Under the pieces are notes generated by a model, which had not been told where the DNA came from, searched no databases, and saw only the letters and a program-made list of their open reading frames with translations. A DNA stretch of 36,624 nt. Origin: a virus. Position 1 is the first letter of the stretch, and every line of letters begins with the position of its first letter. This document shows positions 7,331-14,602 of the stretch, in pieces. The translations under genes were made by a program, and so were the position numbers. The stretch spans positions 1 through 36,624 of IMG/VR virus record IMGVR_UViG_3300046028_003357; one strand, 5' to 3'.

Positions 7331-9297
7331 GCGGTCAAGGTAACTTTCATGTAGCCTCGGGACTGTTGTTGCTGACCGTCGCTACGGTGAATGTGGTTCG
7401 ACGGGATGGCCTGGTGTATCTCCAGCATGAGTTCAGCAGCACGCTTCTGGAAACGCTTCTCCGGTTCAGGCCCCCATTCCTTGTTGTTACACATCGTCAT
7501 ATAGGCACTGTATAGCTCCTCAGTAGTGATACAATCCGACGACATACTGCTGCCTCTGACATGATTGACGATAAAGTATCTAACACTATCGCTCTCGCTC
7601 AACAAGTTATCAATCATGCCGCGCTGCCTCTCGGTCACCGGGAACGGCCTTCCGGCCTGCATGACCCGGCACAGATCCTCCGCACCCTGCAGGAACCAGT
7701 TCAATATACCACTACCTTCACGCTCTATCATCACATCGTGATAATTGGGAATCACCTTCTCAGGCTTGGGCTGGCTGAAGTCGAGCAGCAGCAACCGCCT
7801 CGACCACGCACCCAGGTCGCCCTGCACATTGACCTTCAGCCGACTATTCGCAGTCACGATGACGTTCCAGTCGCCCACCACTGCCTTTGCCCCTGACTTC
7901 CCCTTGAACTCCACGCTCAGCCTATCGCCGCCGGTCAGTGCCTTGAGCTGCTGGCTCTCCTCGCAGGACAGGAAGTCCGGCGGCACGTCGCTGCCGATCA
8001 GTAACGTCCTATCGTGGAAGTTGGCCAGCTCGAACCGACTCCCCAGGTGCGCGGTCCTGAGCTCGCTGCAGTTCTCATCACCGACCAACCGCCGCACAAG
8101 CCCGGCCACGGTGCTCTTCCCGCCGCCGCCCGTGCCTGTCAGCAGCAGGATCACCTGGGGCCTGTTCCTCTGAAGCAGCGCAAGTCCGCCCCAACGCTGC
8201 AGCAGCATCTGGTCATCCTGCTCGGGCAGCGCATGATCCAGGAATGCCTGCCACATCGGGCTCTGCGCACCCTGCACGTAGCGTACCGGGGTCTGGTTCC
8301 TGCTCATCCACTCCGGGCCAAACCCGTGCATCTCATACGGCGCAGCACGCAGGTCCACCATGACATTGCTGCAGTGGACCACGCTGTCCGGCCTGGAGAA
8401 CGGATTGCGCTCGACCTGCAGCCTTCCGATCAGATCCACCACCTGATCGGCGAAACTCGCTGTGAGCCTCGTCAGCAGCGCCGGCAGCCGCGGGTCCTCC
8501 GTAGACGCCACCTGATCCAACAGAACGCGCCTGGCGGTCTCCAGGGCCTTCTGCGCCATCTCCTCGCGGCTCATGCTCATCCAGATACCCCGGTCCTCCT
8601 TGTACCAGTAGTGCATCCCGCTGACTGCATCGAAGAGGAATCGCTCCTTGTGCGCCATGTAGGCCGCGAAGAACGGTGCCTGCAGATTGCCGGTGCCGCT
8701 CCGGCCAAAGGTCCACGGCACGCCATGCTGCCGGATCAACTGCGCGATCTCATCCCGGCTGCCCGGCGCCGGCCAGCCCTCGGGCCACCGGATCTGGCTG
8801 AACTCCAGCGCCACCGGCGGCCTGTCCACCAGCACGCTATACTCGCACCCGCTCGGGTGCACGCCCTTCACCGTGCTCAGGTTCCCCGTGCTCCTCCACT
8901 CATACAGCGGCTTGCCCAGCAACCGATCTCCCACCTGCACCATCTCGGTCGTGCTGCGCTCCGCGCACGGCCCCGGGTACTTGCCCGTGATCCTCACGCC
9001 AATCTGTGCGCCCCTTTTCCCCTTCCACCTTGCCGACCCCTGCAGCACCGGGTTGACCCTCAGGAACGCCTCCAGGCTGCCCTCATCGTCGAAGTCTATC
9101 GCGCACAGCCCTCCGGAGAACTCCCCCAGCCTCACCGCCACGTTCCCATGCTCAAGCATGACCCGGTACACGTCCCGCTTAGTACTCTCCATGGTCTCCT
9201 GGGTGTACTTGACCATCGGTATCTTGGTCCCCGGGCTCTGCGGCACCAGGAACAGCGGCGTGCCCAGCCAGCCCTCAATCTCTTGCGTCGTCATCAT
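7327..9297 (-). CDS. Primase-polymerase / SF3 (D5-like) helicase
   Basis: The protein has 656 residues with two parts. The N-terminal part resembles an archaeo-eukaryotic primase: LCAIDFDDEGS contains the paired catalytic acids D68 and D70, and a basic strand follows. The C-terminal part is a D5-type superfamily 3 helicase with Walker A GTGGGGKST (388-396), a B-motif region RTLLIGSDVPP (430-440), sensor-1 asparagine in IVTANSR (N484) and arginine-finger candidates in AWSRRLLLLDF (R500/R501). Such fused enzymes unwind the replication fork and lay primers. Two ATGs are adjacent at 9297 and 9294. The start overlaps the methyltransferase stop (ATGA, 9294-9297). Confidence 0.92.
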   Translation of the reverse strand: MMTTQEIEGWLGTPLFLVPQSPGTKIPMVKYTQETMESTKRDVYRVMLEHGNVAVRLGEFSGGLCAIDFDDEGSLEAFLRVNPVLQGSARWKGKRGAQIGVRITGKYPGPCAERSTTEMVQVGDRLLGKPLYEWRSTGNLSTVKGVHPSGCEYSVLVDRPPVALEFSQIRWPEGWPAPGSRDEIAQLIRQHGVPWTFGRSGTGNLQAPFFAAYMAHKERFLFDAVSGMHYWYKEDRGIWMSMSREEMAQKALETARRVLLDQVASTEDPRLPALLTRLTASFADQVVDLIGRLQVERNPFSRPDSVVHCSNVMVDLRAAPYEMHGFGPEWMSRNQTPVRYVQGAQSPMWQAFLDHALPEQDDQMLLQRWGGLALLQRNRPQVILLLTGTGGGGKSTVAGLVRRLVGDENCSELRTAHLGSRFELANFHDRTLLIGSDVPPDFLSCEESQQLKALTGGDRLSVEFKGKSGAKAVVGDWNVIVTANSRLKVNVQGDLGAWSRRLLLLDFSQPKPEKVIPNYHDVMIEREGSGILNWFLQGAEDLCRVMQAGRPFPVTERQRGMIDNLLSESDSVRYFIVNHVRGSSMSSDCITTEELYSAYMTMCNNKEWGPEPEKRFQKRAAELMLEIHQAIPSNHIHRSDGQQQQSRGYMKVTLTA

Positions 9298-10628
9298 AGT
9301 AATTCTTTGATCAACACTCGGAAGGCCCGCTCTGCGGTGGCTGGAACGACTCCGTTGCCGAGCAGTCGGAGCTCATCCGTTCTATTGTCACAGGAGACGC
9401 ACAACTGGGCATGGTCCATCCGACCGGCAGACCCATCAGCGTCTCCACCCAGCGGGGGTTGAGTTTGCCGCATCCCATCGCCTTGGCTTCCGCTTCCGGT
9501 AGCATTGACGCCAGCTTCTCCCGATTCCCGGCTCCACCTGCTAGACCCGTCGGACCTCCTGTCACTCCCGATGAAGCCGGAGTCGGCCACGTCTCGGACT
9601 TCATCTGATTGCTCAGACCCACTTGCCTCGACTTGTCGCTCCTCCTGTCGCTCGCATCCGGTGTCGCCCAGTTCTTCACCTGCTGATCCAGCTTGTCGAT
9701 CATGCTCCCGTCCTTCTGCCGGTGCGCTCCGGTCGACACGGTGGCTGTCTGCCATTGCTTCTCCACTACATGGACCTGAGTTGTCAGTTGTGTCGCACGT
9801 TCCAACGGTCTTCCGCTCGTTGTCGCCGTCATCCCGCAAGCACCGCTCTTGGGAGTCATCCAAAGTCTCCCTTCCTGCGATAACTCTGGGCGGCTCCCAT
9901 CCATACTGCTGCTCGCCGGGGCGGCTGGGCCATACACTTGATTTGATAGAGTCAGATTGAACCCCTTCGGAAACGCTTCCGTCATTGTGTGGCCCTTCCA
10001 CTCCCTGGCTGATGGCGTTGCCCACGTCTTGACCACCACCGTCGTCAGACTCTCCTGACTCCCCTTCATGCCTCTGGAGCGATCCTGAAAGCCCTGCCGC
10101 ACCTCTGAAGCTACTGGAGACGGCCATGATGAACACCCGCTTGCGTTGGTGCGGTGCGCCGACTTCAGACGCGCTGAATATGCCCCACGTCGCTCTGTAA
10201 CCCATTCCTGCCAGGTCTTCGATGACGTCGGACAACCCCAGGCTGATATGTCCTTCGACGTTTTCAAAGAAGCAGATCCGTGGTCTGAGAAGTCGAATGC
10301 CATCTGCAATCCACGGCCAGAGGTGCCGCGGGTCTTGCTTTCCTTTGCGCTGGCCGGCTGCGCTGAAGGGCTGGCAGGGGTAGCCCCCAGTGAGGATGTC
10401 CACTCGGTCGCAAAACGCTGCCCAAGGGAAGGTCTTAAGATCCGGCCAGATAGGTGCCGGGTCCATGAGTCCCGCTTCCATTTTCGCAACCAGATTGCTG
10501 ATGGCGAAGGCTTCGATCTCACAAAGAGCGATTGTGCGCAGACTTGGGATTGCTCGTTTGAGTCCAAGCTCAATGCCTCCGTATCCAGCGCACAGGCCAA
10601 GGTGTGTAACTGCTTTGGAAGTATCCAT
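9294..10628 (-). CDS. DNA cytosine-5 methyltransferase (Dcm-like)
   Basis: The protein has 444 residues from the ATG at 10628. Motif I is HLGLCAGYGGIELGL (9-23). Motif IV is GGYPCQPFSAAG with catalytic C85. Motif VI is FENVEGH (E122, N123, V124). Motif VIII is QRKRVFI (161-167). Motif X is LLGNGVVPATAERAF near the C-terminus. It methylates cytosine in phage DNA, probably against host restriction. Between motifs VIII and X the sequence is not a normal target-recognition domain. It is hydrophilic, with recurring units such as DVGNAIS, TLDDSQ, MADSHRV, LGDTGCE and DVADSGF. The gene is overlapped almost completely by another long frame (9311-10633). A shared AGGAGG lies 10 bases upstream. Confidence 0.9.
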   Translation of the reverse strand: MDTSKAVTHLGLCAGYGGIELGLKRAIPSLRTIALCEIEAFAISNLVAKMEAGLMDPAPIWPDLKTFPWAAFCDRVDILTGGYPCQPFSAAGQRKGKQDPRHLWPWIADGIRLLRPRICFFENVEGHISLGLSDVIEDLAGMGYRATWGIFSASEVGAPHQRKRVFIMAVSSSFRGAAGLSGSLQRHEGESGESDDGGGQDVGNAISQGVEGPHNDGSVSEGVQSDSIKSSVWPSRPGEQQYGWEPPRVIAGRETLDDSQERCLRDDGDNERKTVGTCDTTDNSGPCSGEAMADSHRVDRSAPAEGREHDRQAGSAGEELGDTGCERQEERQVEASGSEQSDEVRDVADSGFIGSDRRSDGSSRWSRESGEAGVNATGSGSQGDGMRQTQPPLGGDADGSAGRMDHAQLCVSCDNRTDELRLLGNGVVPATAERAFRVLIKELL

Positions 10629-10633
10629 GTCAT
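9311..10633 (-). CDS. Overlapping frame covering the methyltransferase gene, W-x-T-P repeat protein (candidate dual-coding gene)
   Basis: This is an open frame of 440 codons in a different phase from the methyltransferase, on the same strand. Its ATG (10631-10633) is in ATGA overlap with the helicase stop and lies 5 bases after AGGAGG, better spaced than the methyltransferase ATG five bases later. The C-terminal two thirds contain recurring units WPSPVAS, WATPSARE, WMTPKSG, WATPDAS and WPTPASS, ending with LNPRWVETLMGLPVGWT. I recall this layout (W-P-T-P units, then LNPxWVExLMGxPxGWT) from phage proteins annotated near or as cytosine methyltransferases; this is from memory. The N-terminal third is composition-biased and could be a shadow. 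Translation is plausible but unproven. Confidence 0.5.
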   Translation of the reverse strand: MTWILPKQLHTLACALDTEALSLDSNEQSQVCAQSLFVRSKPSPSAIWLRKWKRDSWTRHLSGRILRPSLGQRFATEWTSSLGATPASPSAQPASAKESKTRGTSGRGLQMAFDFSDHGSASLKTSKDISAWGCPTSSKTWQEWVTERRGAYSARLKSAHRTNASGCSSWPSPVASEVRQGFQDRSRGMKGSQESLTTVVVKTWATPSAREWKGHTMTEAFPKGFNLTLSNQVYGPAAPASSSMDGSRPELSQEGRLWMTPKSGACGMTATTSGRPLERATQLTTQVHVVEKQWQTATVSTGAHRQKDGSMIDKLDQQVKNWATPDASDRRSDKSRQVGLSNQMKSETWPTPASSGVTGGPTGLAGGAGNREKLASMLPEAEAKAMGCGKLNPRWVETLMGLPVGWTMPSCASPVTIERMSSDCSATESFQPPQSGPSEC

Positions 10634-11895
10634 TCCGCCCTCCTCTCAAACGCCAACGCCTCCTCGCTGATGAACCAACCCTTCGGCCACTCGGTCAGGT
10701 AGATCCCGCCCAGTGTCCGCACCCGGCTCAGTGCCACGTAGGCCTGCCCAGGCTCCCGGGCCGCCCGTATATCAATCCTCGCGGCATCCAGGGTCAGTCC
10801 CTGCGCCCGGTGTATGGTCATCGCGTAGGCCAATCGGAGCGGGTATTGTTGGACGGTCACCCCCAGACTCTCAAAGAACCATTTGCGCCGACCCAATGAA
10901 ATCTTCTCACCGCGGCTCTCGACCACGATATACCCACCCCGAAACTCCACCACACGGCCCACCTGCCCATTGTAGAAGCCCTGCTCCGCATCGTTCGCGG
11001 TAAACATCACGGCAGCCCCGGGCTTCAACTGCAGCACCCGCGGCGTGCTCATGTTCTTCGTGGCGAACTCCACCGCCTGATCCACACCCCTGACCTCGGA
11101 GTCAAACACAGCAATCGGGCCATCAATTGAGCTCAACCGGTAGTTGTTCCACTTGTCCACCTGCACGTTGTGCGTCATCAACCGAGTGATATGCTCCGGC
11201 GGGTTCATCCTGAGTGCACTCCGCAGCAGTTGGTTGTCCCGCGGCTTCATCCTGCCCACCCGGAACCCGCTCAGCATCTGAATAAACGGCAAGTCATTCT
11301 GCCTCCGCACCTTCTCGAGCTTGATCGTCTTGAAGTCGGCCTCCTCCCAAGCCTGACTCAGGAAAGCCCAGTCGTATGCCTTGCTCTGGTCGGTCCTGAC
11401 CGGCGGCAACTGCAGGAAGTCGCCCAGGAAGATAACCTGTAACCCGCCGAAGGGCCTGCTGTCTTCTCTGATCCGCTTCACCCAGTAGTTCAGGAAGTCG
11501 AGGTGCCGGCCTGCCATCATGCTGATCTCGTCGACCACCAGCACCTCGGTAGCCCGCACCCGCTTGCGGGCTCCATGAATCGAAGGCTGCTCCTCCAGCC
11601 GCTCGGCAGCCTGCAGGAAGTCCTCGCCGTCCTGCGGCCCCAACTGCATCCCGCACCACCTATGCACGGTGGTTCCGCCCACGTTCAGCGCGGCAATGCC
11701 TGTCGGGGCTGTGATGGCCACATCCCGGACTCCTTCCACCCTGCTCAGGAACTCCCGCAGCAGGGTGGACTTGCCGGTGCCCGCCTGCCCTGTGAGGAAG
11801 ACGTTCCCAAAGGATTTTGCCCAGACCATGAAACGGTCCTCGGGCGTCGGATCGAAGTCGTCCTCGATCACTTGGACAGACGGGCTCGTAGTCAT
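10630..11895 (-). CDS. Pif1/RecD2-like SF1B DNA helicase
   Basis: The protein has 421 residues. SF1 motifs in order are Walker A GQAGTGKST (36-44), TAPTGIAAL (motif Ia), VVDEISMM (120-127, Walker B), GDFLQLPPV (158-166, motif III), TIHRAQG (360-366, motif V) and YVALSRV (386-392, motif VI). This order and spacing, including the MTIHRAQGLTLD segment, are characteristic of Pif1-type 5'-3' helicases. It probably acts in phage DNA replication or recombination beside the primase-helicase, exonuclease and SSB-like genes. Its stop overlaps the ATG of the W-x-T-P frame (10630-10633). The start ATG (11893-11895) is 4 bases after the exonuclease stop (11900-11902). Confidence 0.95.
   Translation of the reverse strand: MTTSPSVQVIEDDFDPTPEDRFMVWAKSFGNVFLTGQAGTGKSTLLREFLSRVEGVRDVAITAPTGIAALNVGGTTVHRWCGMQLGPQDGEDFLQAAERLEEQPSIHGARKRVRATEVLVVDEISMMAGRHLDFLNYWVKRIREDSRPFGGLQVIFLGDFLQLPPVRTDQSKAYDWAFLSQAWEEADFKTIKLEKVRRQNDLPFIQMLSGFRVGRMKPRDNQLLRSALRMNPPEHITRLMTHNVQVDKWNNYRLSSIDGPIAVFDSEVRGVDQAVEFATKNMSTPRVLQLKPGAAVMFTANDAEQGFYNGQVGRVVEFRGGYIVVESRGEKISLGRRKWFFESLGVTVQQYPLRLAYAMTIHRAQGLTLDAARIDIRAAREPGQAYVALSRVRTLGGIYLTEWPKGWFISEEALAFERRAE
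10639..10644 (-). promoter_or_regulatory. Shine-Dalgarno serving two overlapping frames
   Basis: A perfect AGGAGG inside the end of the helicase gene is followed by GCGGA, ATG (10633, W-x-T-P frame), AC and ATG (10628, methyltransferase frame). Spacing is 5 bases to the first ATG and 10 to the second. Both starts are therefore reachable from a single ribosome-binding site, and the first also overlaps the helicase TGA. Confidence 0.75.
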
Positions 11896-11899
11896 CGGA

Positions 11900-12562
11900 T
11901 CAGTAGGTGGGGATCAGGATATCGGAAACCTTCTGGGTGAGCTCCACGTCGCGCAGGCAGTAGGCAATGGCTGCCTCGCGGTCGGTCTTGAACAGCTCGT
12001 GGAAGTGCGCCCCGTTGCCGGCCTTGTCGCCCAGCCCGAGGTGCCTCGAGATCGCAGCAAGACTGCCGTGCGCCCGGCTGTCGCCTAGCTGCCACACCTC
12101 GCGCAGATCAACGATCAGGTCGGTCCAATACCTGCCATTGCGCATCCAGTAGGGCACGGTTAGCCGGTGTTTCCAGCTCCGCTTGAACAGGAAGGGCAGG
12201 TCGAACGGCTTGACGTTGAACCCGATCAACTGCGGCTTACGCTCGAAACTGTCGAGCAGCGACCAGAACTGCAGCAGCATGGCCTTCTCGCCATCCGTAT
12301 CGGCGCAGAGCACCGCGGGCTGCTCATGCTCGACACGGTATCCGATGGCCAGAACCTGGCCACTCAAGGCATCCAGGGCTGCGTTCTTGATGTAGTCGCT
12401 GGCGTGGTTCTCCTCGGCTGTCCTGATCTTCTCAGCGATCAGGTCCGGGTTCTTGATGTTGCCCAGCTTGACCTGGCTCGGGTCAAACGGTGGGATGACC
12501 AACTCCCCAAATGGAAGCGGTCCAGTCTCGATGTCGAAGTAAATACGTGGGTTTGCTGGCAT
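11900..12562 (-). CDS. DnaQ-like 3'-5' exonuclease
   Basis: The protein has 220 residues. ExoI motif FDIETG supplies D10 and E12, ExoII GFNVKPFDLPFL supplies N116 and D121, and ExoIII YCLRD (Y201 to D205) has the YxxxD form, placing it in the DEDDy group related to the proofreading domain of family B polymerases. There is no polymerase domain in the protein, so it is either a stand-alone proofreading or recombination nuclease, or a partner of a polymerase encoded outside the window or by the host. It follows the small HTH/zinc gene after about 96 bases that contain a hairpin. Confidence 0.9.
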   Translation of the reverse strand: MPANPRIYFDIETGPLPFGELVIPPFDPSQVKLGNIKNPDLIAEKIRTAEENHASDYIKNAALDALSGQVLAIGYRVEHEQPAVLCADTDGEKAMLLQFWSLLDSFERKPQLIGFNVKPFDLPFLFKRSWKHRLTVPYWMRNGRYWTDLIVDLREVWQLGDSRAHGSLAAISRHLGLGDKAGNGAHFHELFKTDREAAIAYCLRDVELTQKVSDILIPTY

Positions 12563-12628
12563 AAAAATGTGTTGTTGATGTGCGTTTGTCGGCGGATGCG
12601 CACCCCCCGCGTGCTTGTCCCTGAGTCC

Positions 12629-12651
12629 CCCAGCAGCAACGGGCTGCCGGG
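12629..12651 (-). other. RNA hairpin between two replication genes
   Basis: On the transcript this is a 9-base-pair stem (one G-U pair) closed by a 5-base loop, eight bases after the stop of the upstream HTH/zinc-ribbon gene. No U-run follows, so it is not a standard intrinsic terminator. It may stabilise an mRNA end or slow transcription before the exonuclease gene. Confidence 0.4.
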
Positions 12652-12658
12652 AAAGTTG

Positions 12659-13063
12659 TCAGATGATGGGCTTACCGCAGTGCGGGCACAGCTTGGGTTG
12701 CTTGGGTCGTTTCAGGAGCACCGGCACTCCCAGCCATTCGCAGATCTCGCCGTAGGACTTCCACCCAAAGCCTGTGACGGCATTGGGATGCAGGTGCCCC
12801 GACGTGTAGAGGCTCAAGGCCTCGTCTTTGTCCTTCACCGCCATGCGGTCCAGGATGTTGAAGGTGCGCGTGCTGAAGGGCCAGCCCCACTGCGCCTGGA
12901 TCTCGGACCTGGTCTTTGCCGCCCGCGCAATCTGGCTGATGCGCTGCTTGGTCAGTCCCAAGATCTCGCCGATCTCCACGATGGACTTGCCCTCGGCCTT
13001 CATCTGCATGACCTCCGGGATGAGGTGGGCCACCTTGGTGTACTTCTTCTTTGGAGTGCTCAT
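12659..13063 (-). CDS. HTH protein with C-terminal zinc-ribbon-like knuckle
   Basis: The likely start is the ATG at 13063, giving 134 residues; the longer open frame upstream lies inside the SSB-like gene. An N-terminal helix-turn-helix is seen at GKSIVEIGEILGLTKQRISQ, like sigma region 4 or resolvase HTH modules. The middle part contains a conserved-looking GHLHPNAVTGFGWKSYGEIC, and the C-terminus ends CPHCGKPII, a lone CxxC knuckle. It follows the SSB-like stop by one base. It may regulate replication genes or help load a replisome protein on DNA. I cannot assign a family. Confidence 0.7.
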   Translation of the reverse strand: MSTPKKKYTKVAHLIPEVMQMKAEGKSIVEIGEILGLTKQRISQIARAAKTRSEIQAQWGWPFSTRTFNILDRMAVKDKDEALSLYTSGHLHPNAVTGFGWKSYGEICEWLGVPVLLKRPKQPKLCPHCGKPII

Positions 13064-13064
13064 G

Positions 13065-13844
13065 TCAGTAGGGGATGTCATCCTGCTCCAACTTGACTTG
13101 AGCCTCCTCGTCGGCCTTGAACTTGGCCTGATACCAGACCAGCGCACCGATGAGGCGCTTGTCGTCCGCGGTCTGCTTGACCTCGGCCCGGGCCTTGGGC
13201 AGCCAGTGCTCGATCAGGCTCGTGATGCTCTCCTCGGTCAGCTCCCGGAGCTCGATGCCCTTGTGCTTCCCGACGTGGACCTTGACCTTAGACGGGTCAT
13301 CCGCCGGTGGCTGCCCGCCGCCTGAGGTCTTGCGGAAGCTCGAGTCGCCACCAGCCGGTGCCTTGCCCTCGGCGCCATCCTTTGCAGGCCGATCCTGCAA
13401 GCGCACCCACAGCCCGCTCGGGGTCAATGCCTCGCCGGTCTTGTGCGGCATGATCAGCTTGATGTTCGCGTAGGTCCTGCTGCCGTCCTCGCTCTGCTCG
13501 TGCCCGATAACAATGCTGGCCGGGCGCCCAAGGAGGCTTTCCAGATCCAGACTCTTGTTCTCCTGATCGGTCAACTTCCTCCCAAACCAGTCCTTGAGGA
13601 ACTTGGTGAGCGCAGCCTTCTCGTGCAGGCTCGGCACCATGGGCTTGGTCATCACCACCCAGGGCTGCACCGGGTCCCGGCTGTCGTCGATCAGGTCGAT
13701 CTCGAACACGAACTTGAACTTCTGCTTCACGCCGTACTGCGTTTCGTACTCCTTGAGTGGAGACACATCCACGCACACCGCCCTGCCCGAGAACTCGGGG
13801 CATGGTGCGAAGTCCTTCTTACCGCCTGTTGCACTGATTATCAT
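13065..13844 (-). CDS. Single-stranded DNA-binding-like replication protein
   Basis: The protein has 259 residues. The N-terminal 140 residues read like a phage SSB-type beta-rich domain: KFKFVFEIDLIDDS, PWVVMTKPMVPSLHEKAALT and KFLKDWFGRKL are typical of the proteins that accompany phage recombination and replication enzymes. A low-complexity linker (about 152-185) is followed by a helical part LIEHWLPKARAEV. The extreme C-terminus is EQDDIPY, close to the acidic DDDIPF tail with which bacterial SSBs recruit partner enzymes. It would coat single-stranded DNA and recruit the neighbouring helicases and exonuclease. Confidence 0.75.
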   Translation of the reverse strand: MIISATGGKKDFAPCPEFSGRAVCVDVSPLKEYETQYGVKQKFKFVFEIDLIDDSRDPVQPWVVMTKPMVPSLHEKAALTKFLKDWFGRKLTDQENKSLDLESLLGRPASIVIGHEQSEDGSRTYANIKLIMPHKTGEALTPSGLWVRLQDRPAKDGAEGKAPAGGDSSFRKTSGGGQPPADDPSKVKVHVGKHKGIELRELTEESITSLIEHWLPKARAEVKQTADDKRLIGALVWYQAKFKADEEAQVKLEQDDIPY

Positions 13845-13849
13845 ACGTC

Positions 13850-14065
13850 TTACTTGTTGTTGTTGTTGTGTTGAACCGAGGCCTGTTTCTCGACCTCGGA
13901 AAGTTGTTGTGCCATCCGGGCGTAGTTCGCCCAGTAGTCCGGGAAGGCATCCCGGAGTTTCTTCATATTGCTCGGATCAGCGGCTAGGGCAGCACTGCCC
14001 AGCTTGGCAACAAAGCTGCCGCCGTATTCGACCATGCACCGGGCCACGTCTCGGTCGTTGATCAC
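13850..14065 (-). CDS. Small phage protein of unknown function
   Basis: This encodes 71 residues starting with GTG at 14065, which overlaps the stop of the upstream gene as GTGA. The sequence contains AFPDYWANYARMAQQL and FVAKLGSAALAADPSNMKKL, a pattern I have seen in small proteins near phage SSB and replication genes, without known function. It ends with a run of asparagines encoded by an AAC trinucleotide repeat immediately before the SSB-like gene. It is soluble and helical, without cysteine pairs. Confidence 0.7.
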   Translation of the reverse strand: MINDRDVARCMVEYGGSFVAKLGSAALAADPSNMKKLRDAFPDYWANYARMAQQLSEVEKQASVQHNNNNK

Positions 14066-14217
14066 TTGGAGCCTTTCCCGCGCTTGCGGCGCCAGTAGCT
14101 GACATCATCGAGCTTGTAGTCCCGGGCTGCCTTGTAGATCGCTCCGGCCTGCTGCTTGCTGATGCAGTAGACGCCGTCGCCCTGCTTAATTTTCTTTGCC
14201 ACGGTATTCTCGCTCAT
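14062..14217 (-). CDS. Small basic protein
   Basis: This encodes 51 residues from the ATG at 14217, in ATGA overlap with the preceding gene (14214-14217). The longer open frame to 14265 lies within that gene. The sequence is Lys/Arg-rich (VAKKIKQGDGVYCISKQQAG and a C-terminal RRKRGKGSK), suggesting nucleic-acid contact. No family is recognised. Confidence 0.6.
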   Translation of the reverse strand: MSENTVAKKIKQGDGVYCISKQQAGAIYKAARDYKLDDVSYWRRKRGKGSK

Positions 14218-14414
14218 TGGGTTGGCTGGACGATGAAGTCGAAGTTGATGTGCCAGGTGTCGCACAGCCTGTTGTAGGTGTCGTTCTTAATGCGCCAGGT
14301 GCGCGGGTCTCTAGTGGTCCCGCTGTGCCGGCACTTGATCCGCACGTCGATGTCCTTGATCGCCGTGTTTCGGGCCGGATGGTCCGGCGGTAGCTCATGG
14401 AGTTTGGTGATCAC
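14214..14414 (-). CDS. Small phage protein, GTG start
   Basis: This encodes 66 residues from the GTG at 14414, which overlaps the upstream stop (GTGA). The start is chosen because AGGAGG lies 7 bases upstream, whereas the longer frame to 14516 has no such support. The protein begins MITKLHELPPDHPARNTAI and contains CRHSGTTRDPRTWRIKNDTY. It has two cysteines and no recognised motif. Confidence 0.65.
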   Translation of the reverse strand: MITKLHELPPDHPARNTAIKDIDVRIKCRHSGTTRDPRTWRIKNDTYNRLCDTWHINFDFIVQPTQ

Positions 14415-14602
14415 GGCTTCACCTCCTGCTCGTTCCAGAGCAGAAGATCCGCTCGCATAGCGTCGTTTTCCTCCTCCAGCCGCTTGATGCGTTCGTTGGC
14501 GGCGTTCAGTTCGCATTCAAGTTGTTCAGAAAACTCAGCATCAACGGCGGTGTCCAAATCATGAAAACCACGCTTCGCATCCGTCCTCGGTGTATCGCTC
14601 AT
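14411..14602 (-). CDS. Small coiled-coil protein
   Basis: The protein has 63 residues, beginning MSDTPRTDAKRGFHDLDTAV. The middle, LECELNAANERIKRLEEEND, is a clear short coiled coil. The MSDTPRTDA opening followed by a coiled coil is a pattern I recognise from small phage proteins of unknown function. AGGAGG lies 7 bases upstream of the ATG, and the start overlaps the preceding stop (14599-14602). Confidence 0.7.
   Translation of the reverse strand: MSDTPRTDAKRGFHDLDTAVDAEFSEQLECELNAANERIKRLEEENDAMRADLLLWNEQEVKP

Noticed and set aside
8014-9462. Long plus-strand frame of 482 codons opposite the primase-helicase
   Set aside because: It is antisense to a protein with clear AEP and SF3 motifs, has Arg/Pro/His-rich composition typical of GC-rich shadows, and no recognisable domain or Shine-Dalgarno.
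12629-12651. Hairpin as an intrinsic terminator
   Set aside because: Good stem but no U-tract follows on the transcript.
13064-13147. Upstream extension of the HTH/zinc-ribbon protein
   Set aside because: The extra 28 residues are an Arg/Ser-rich shadow of the SSB-like gene; the ATG at 13063 directly follows that gene stop.
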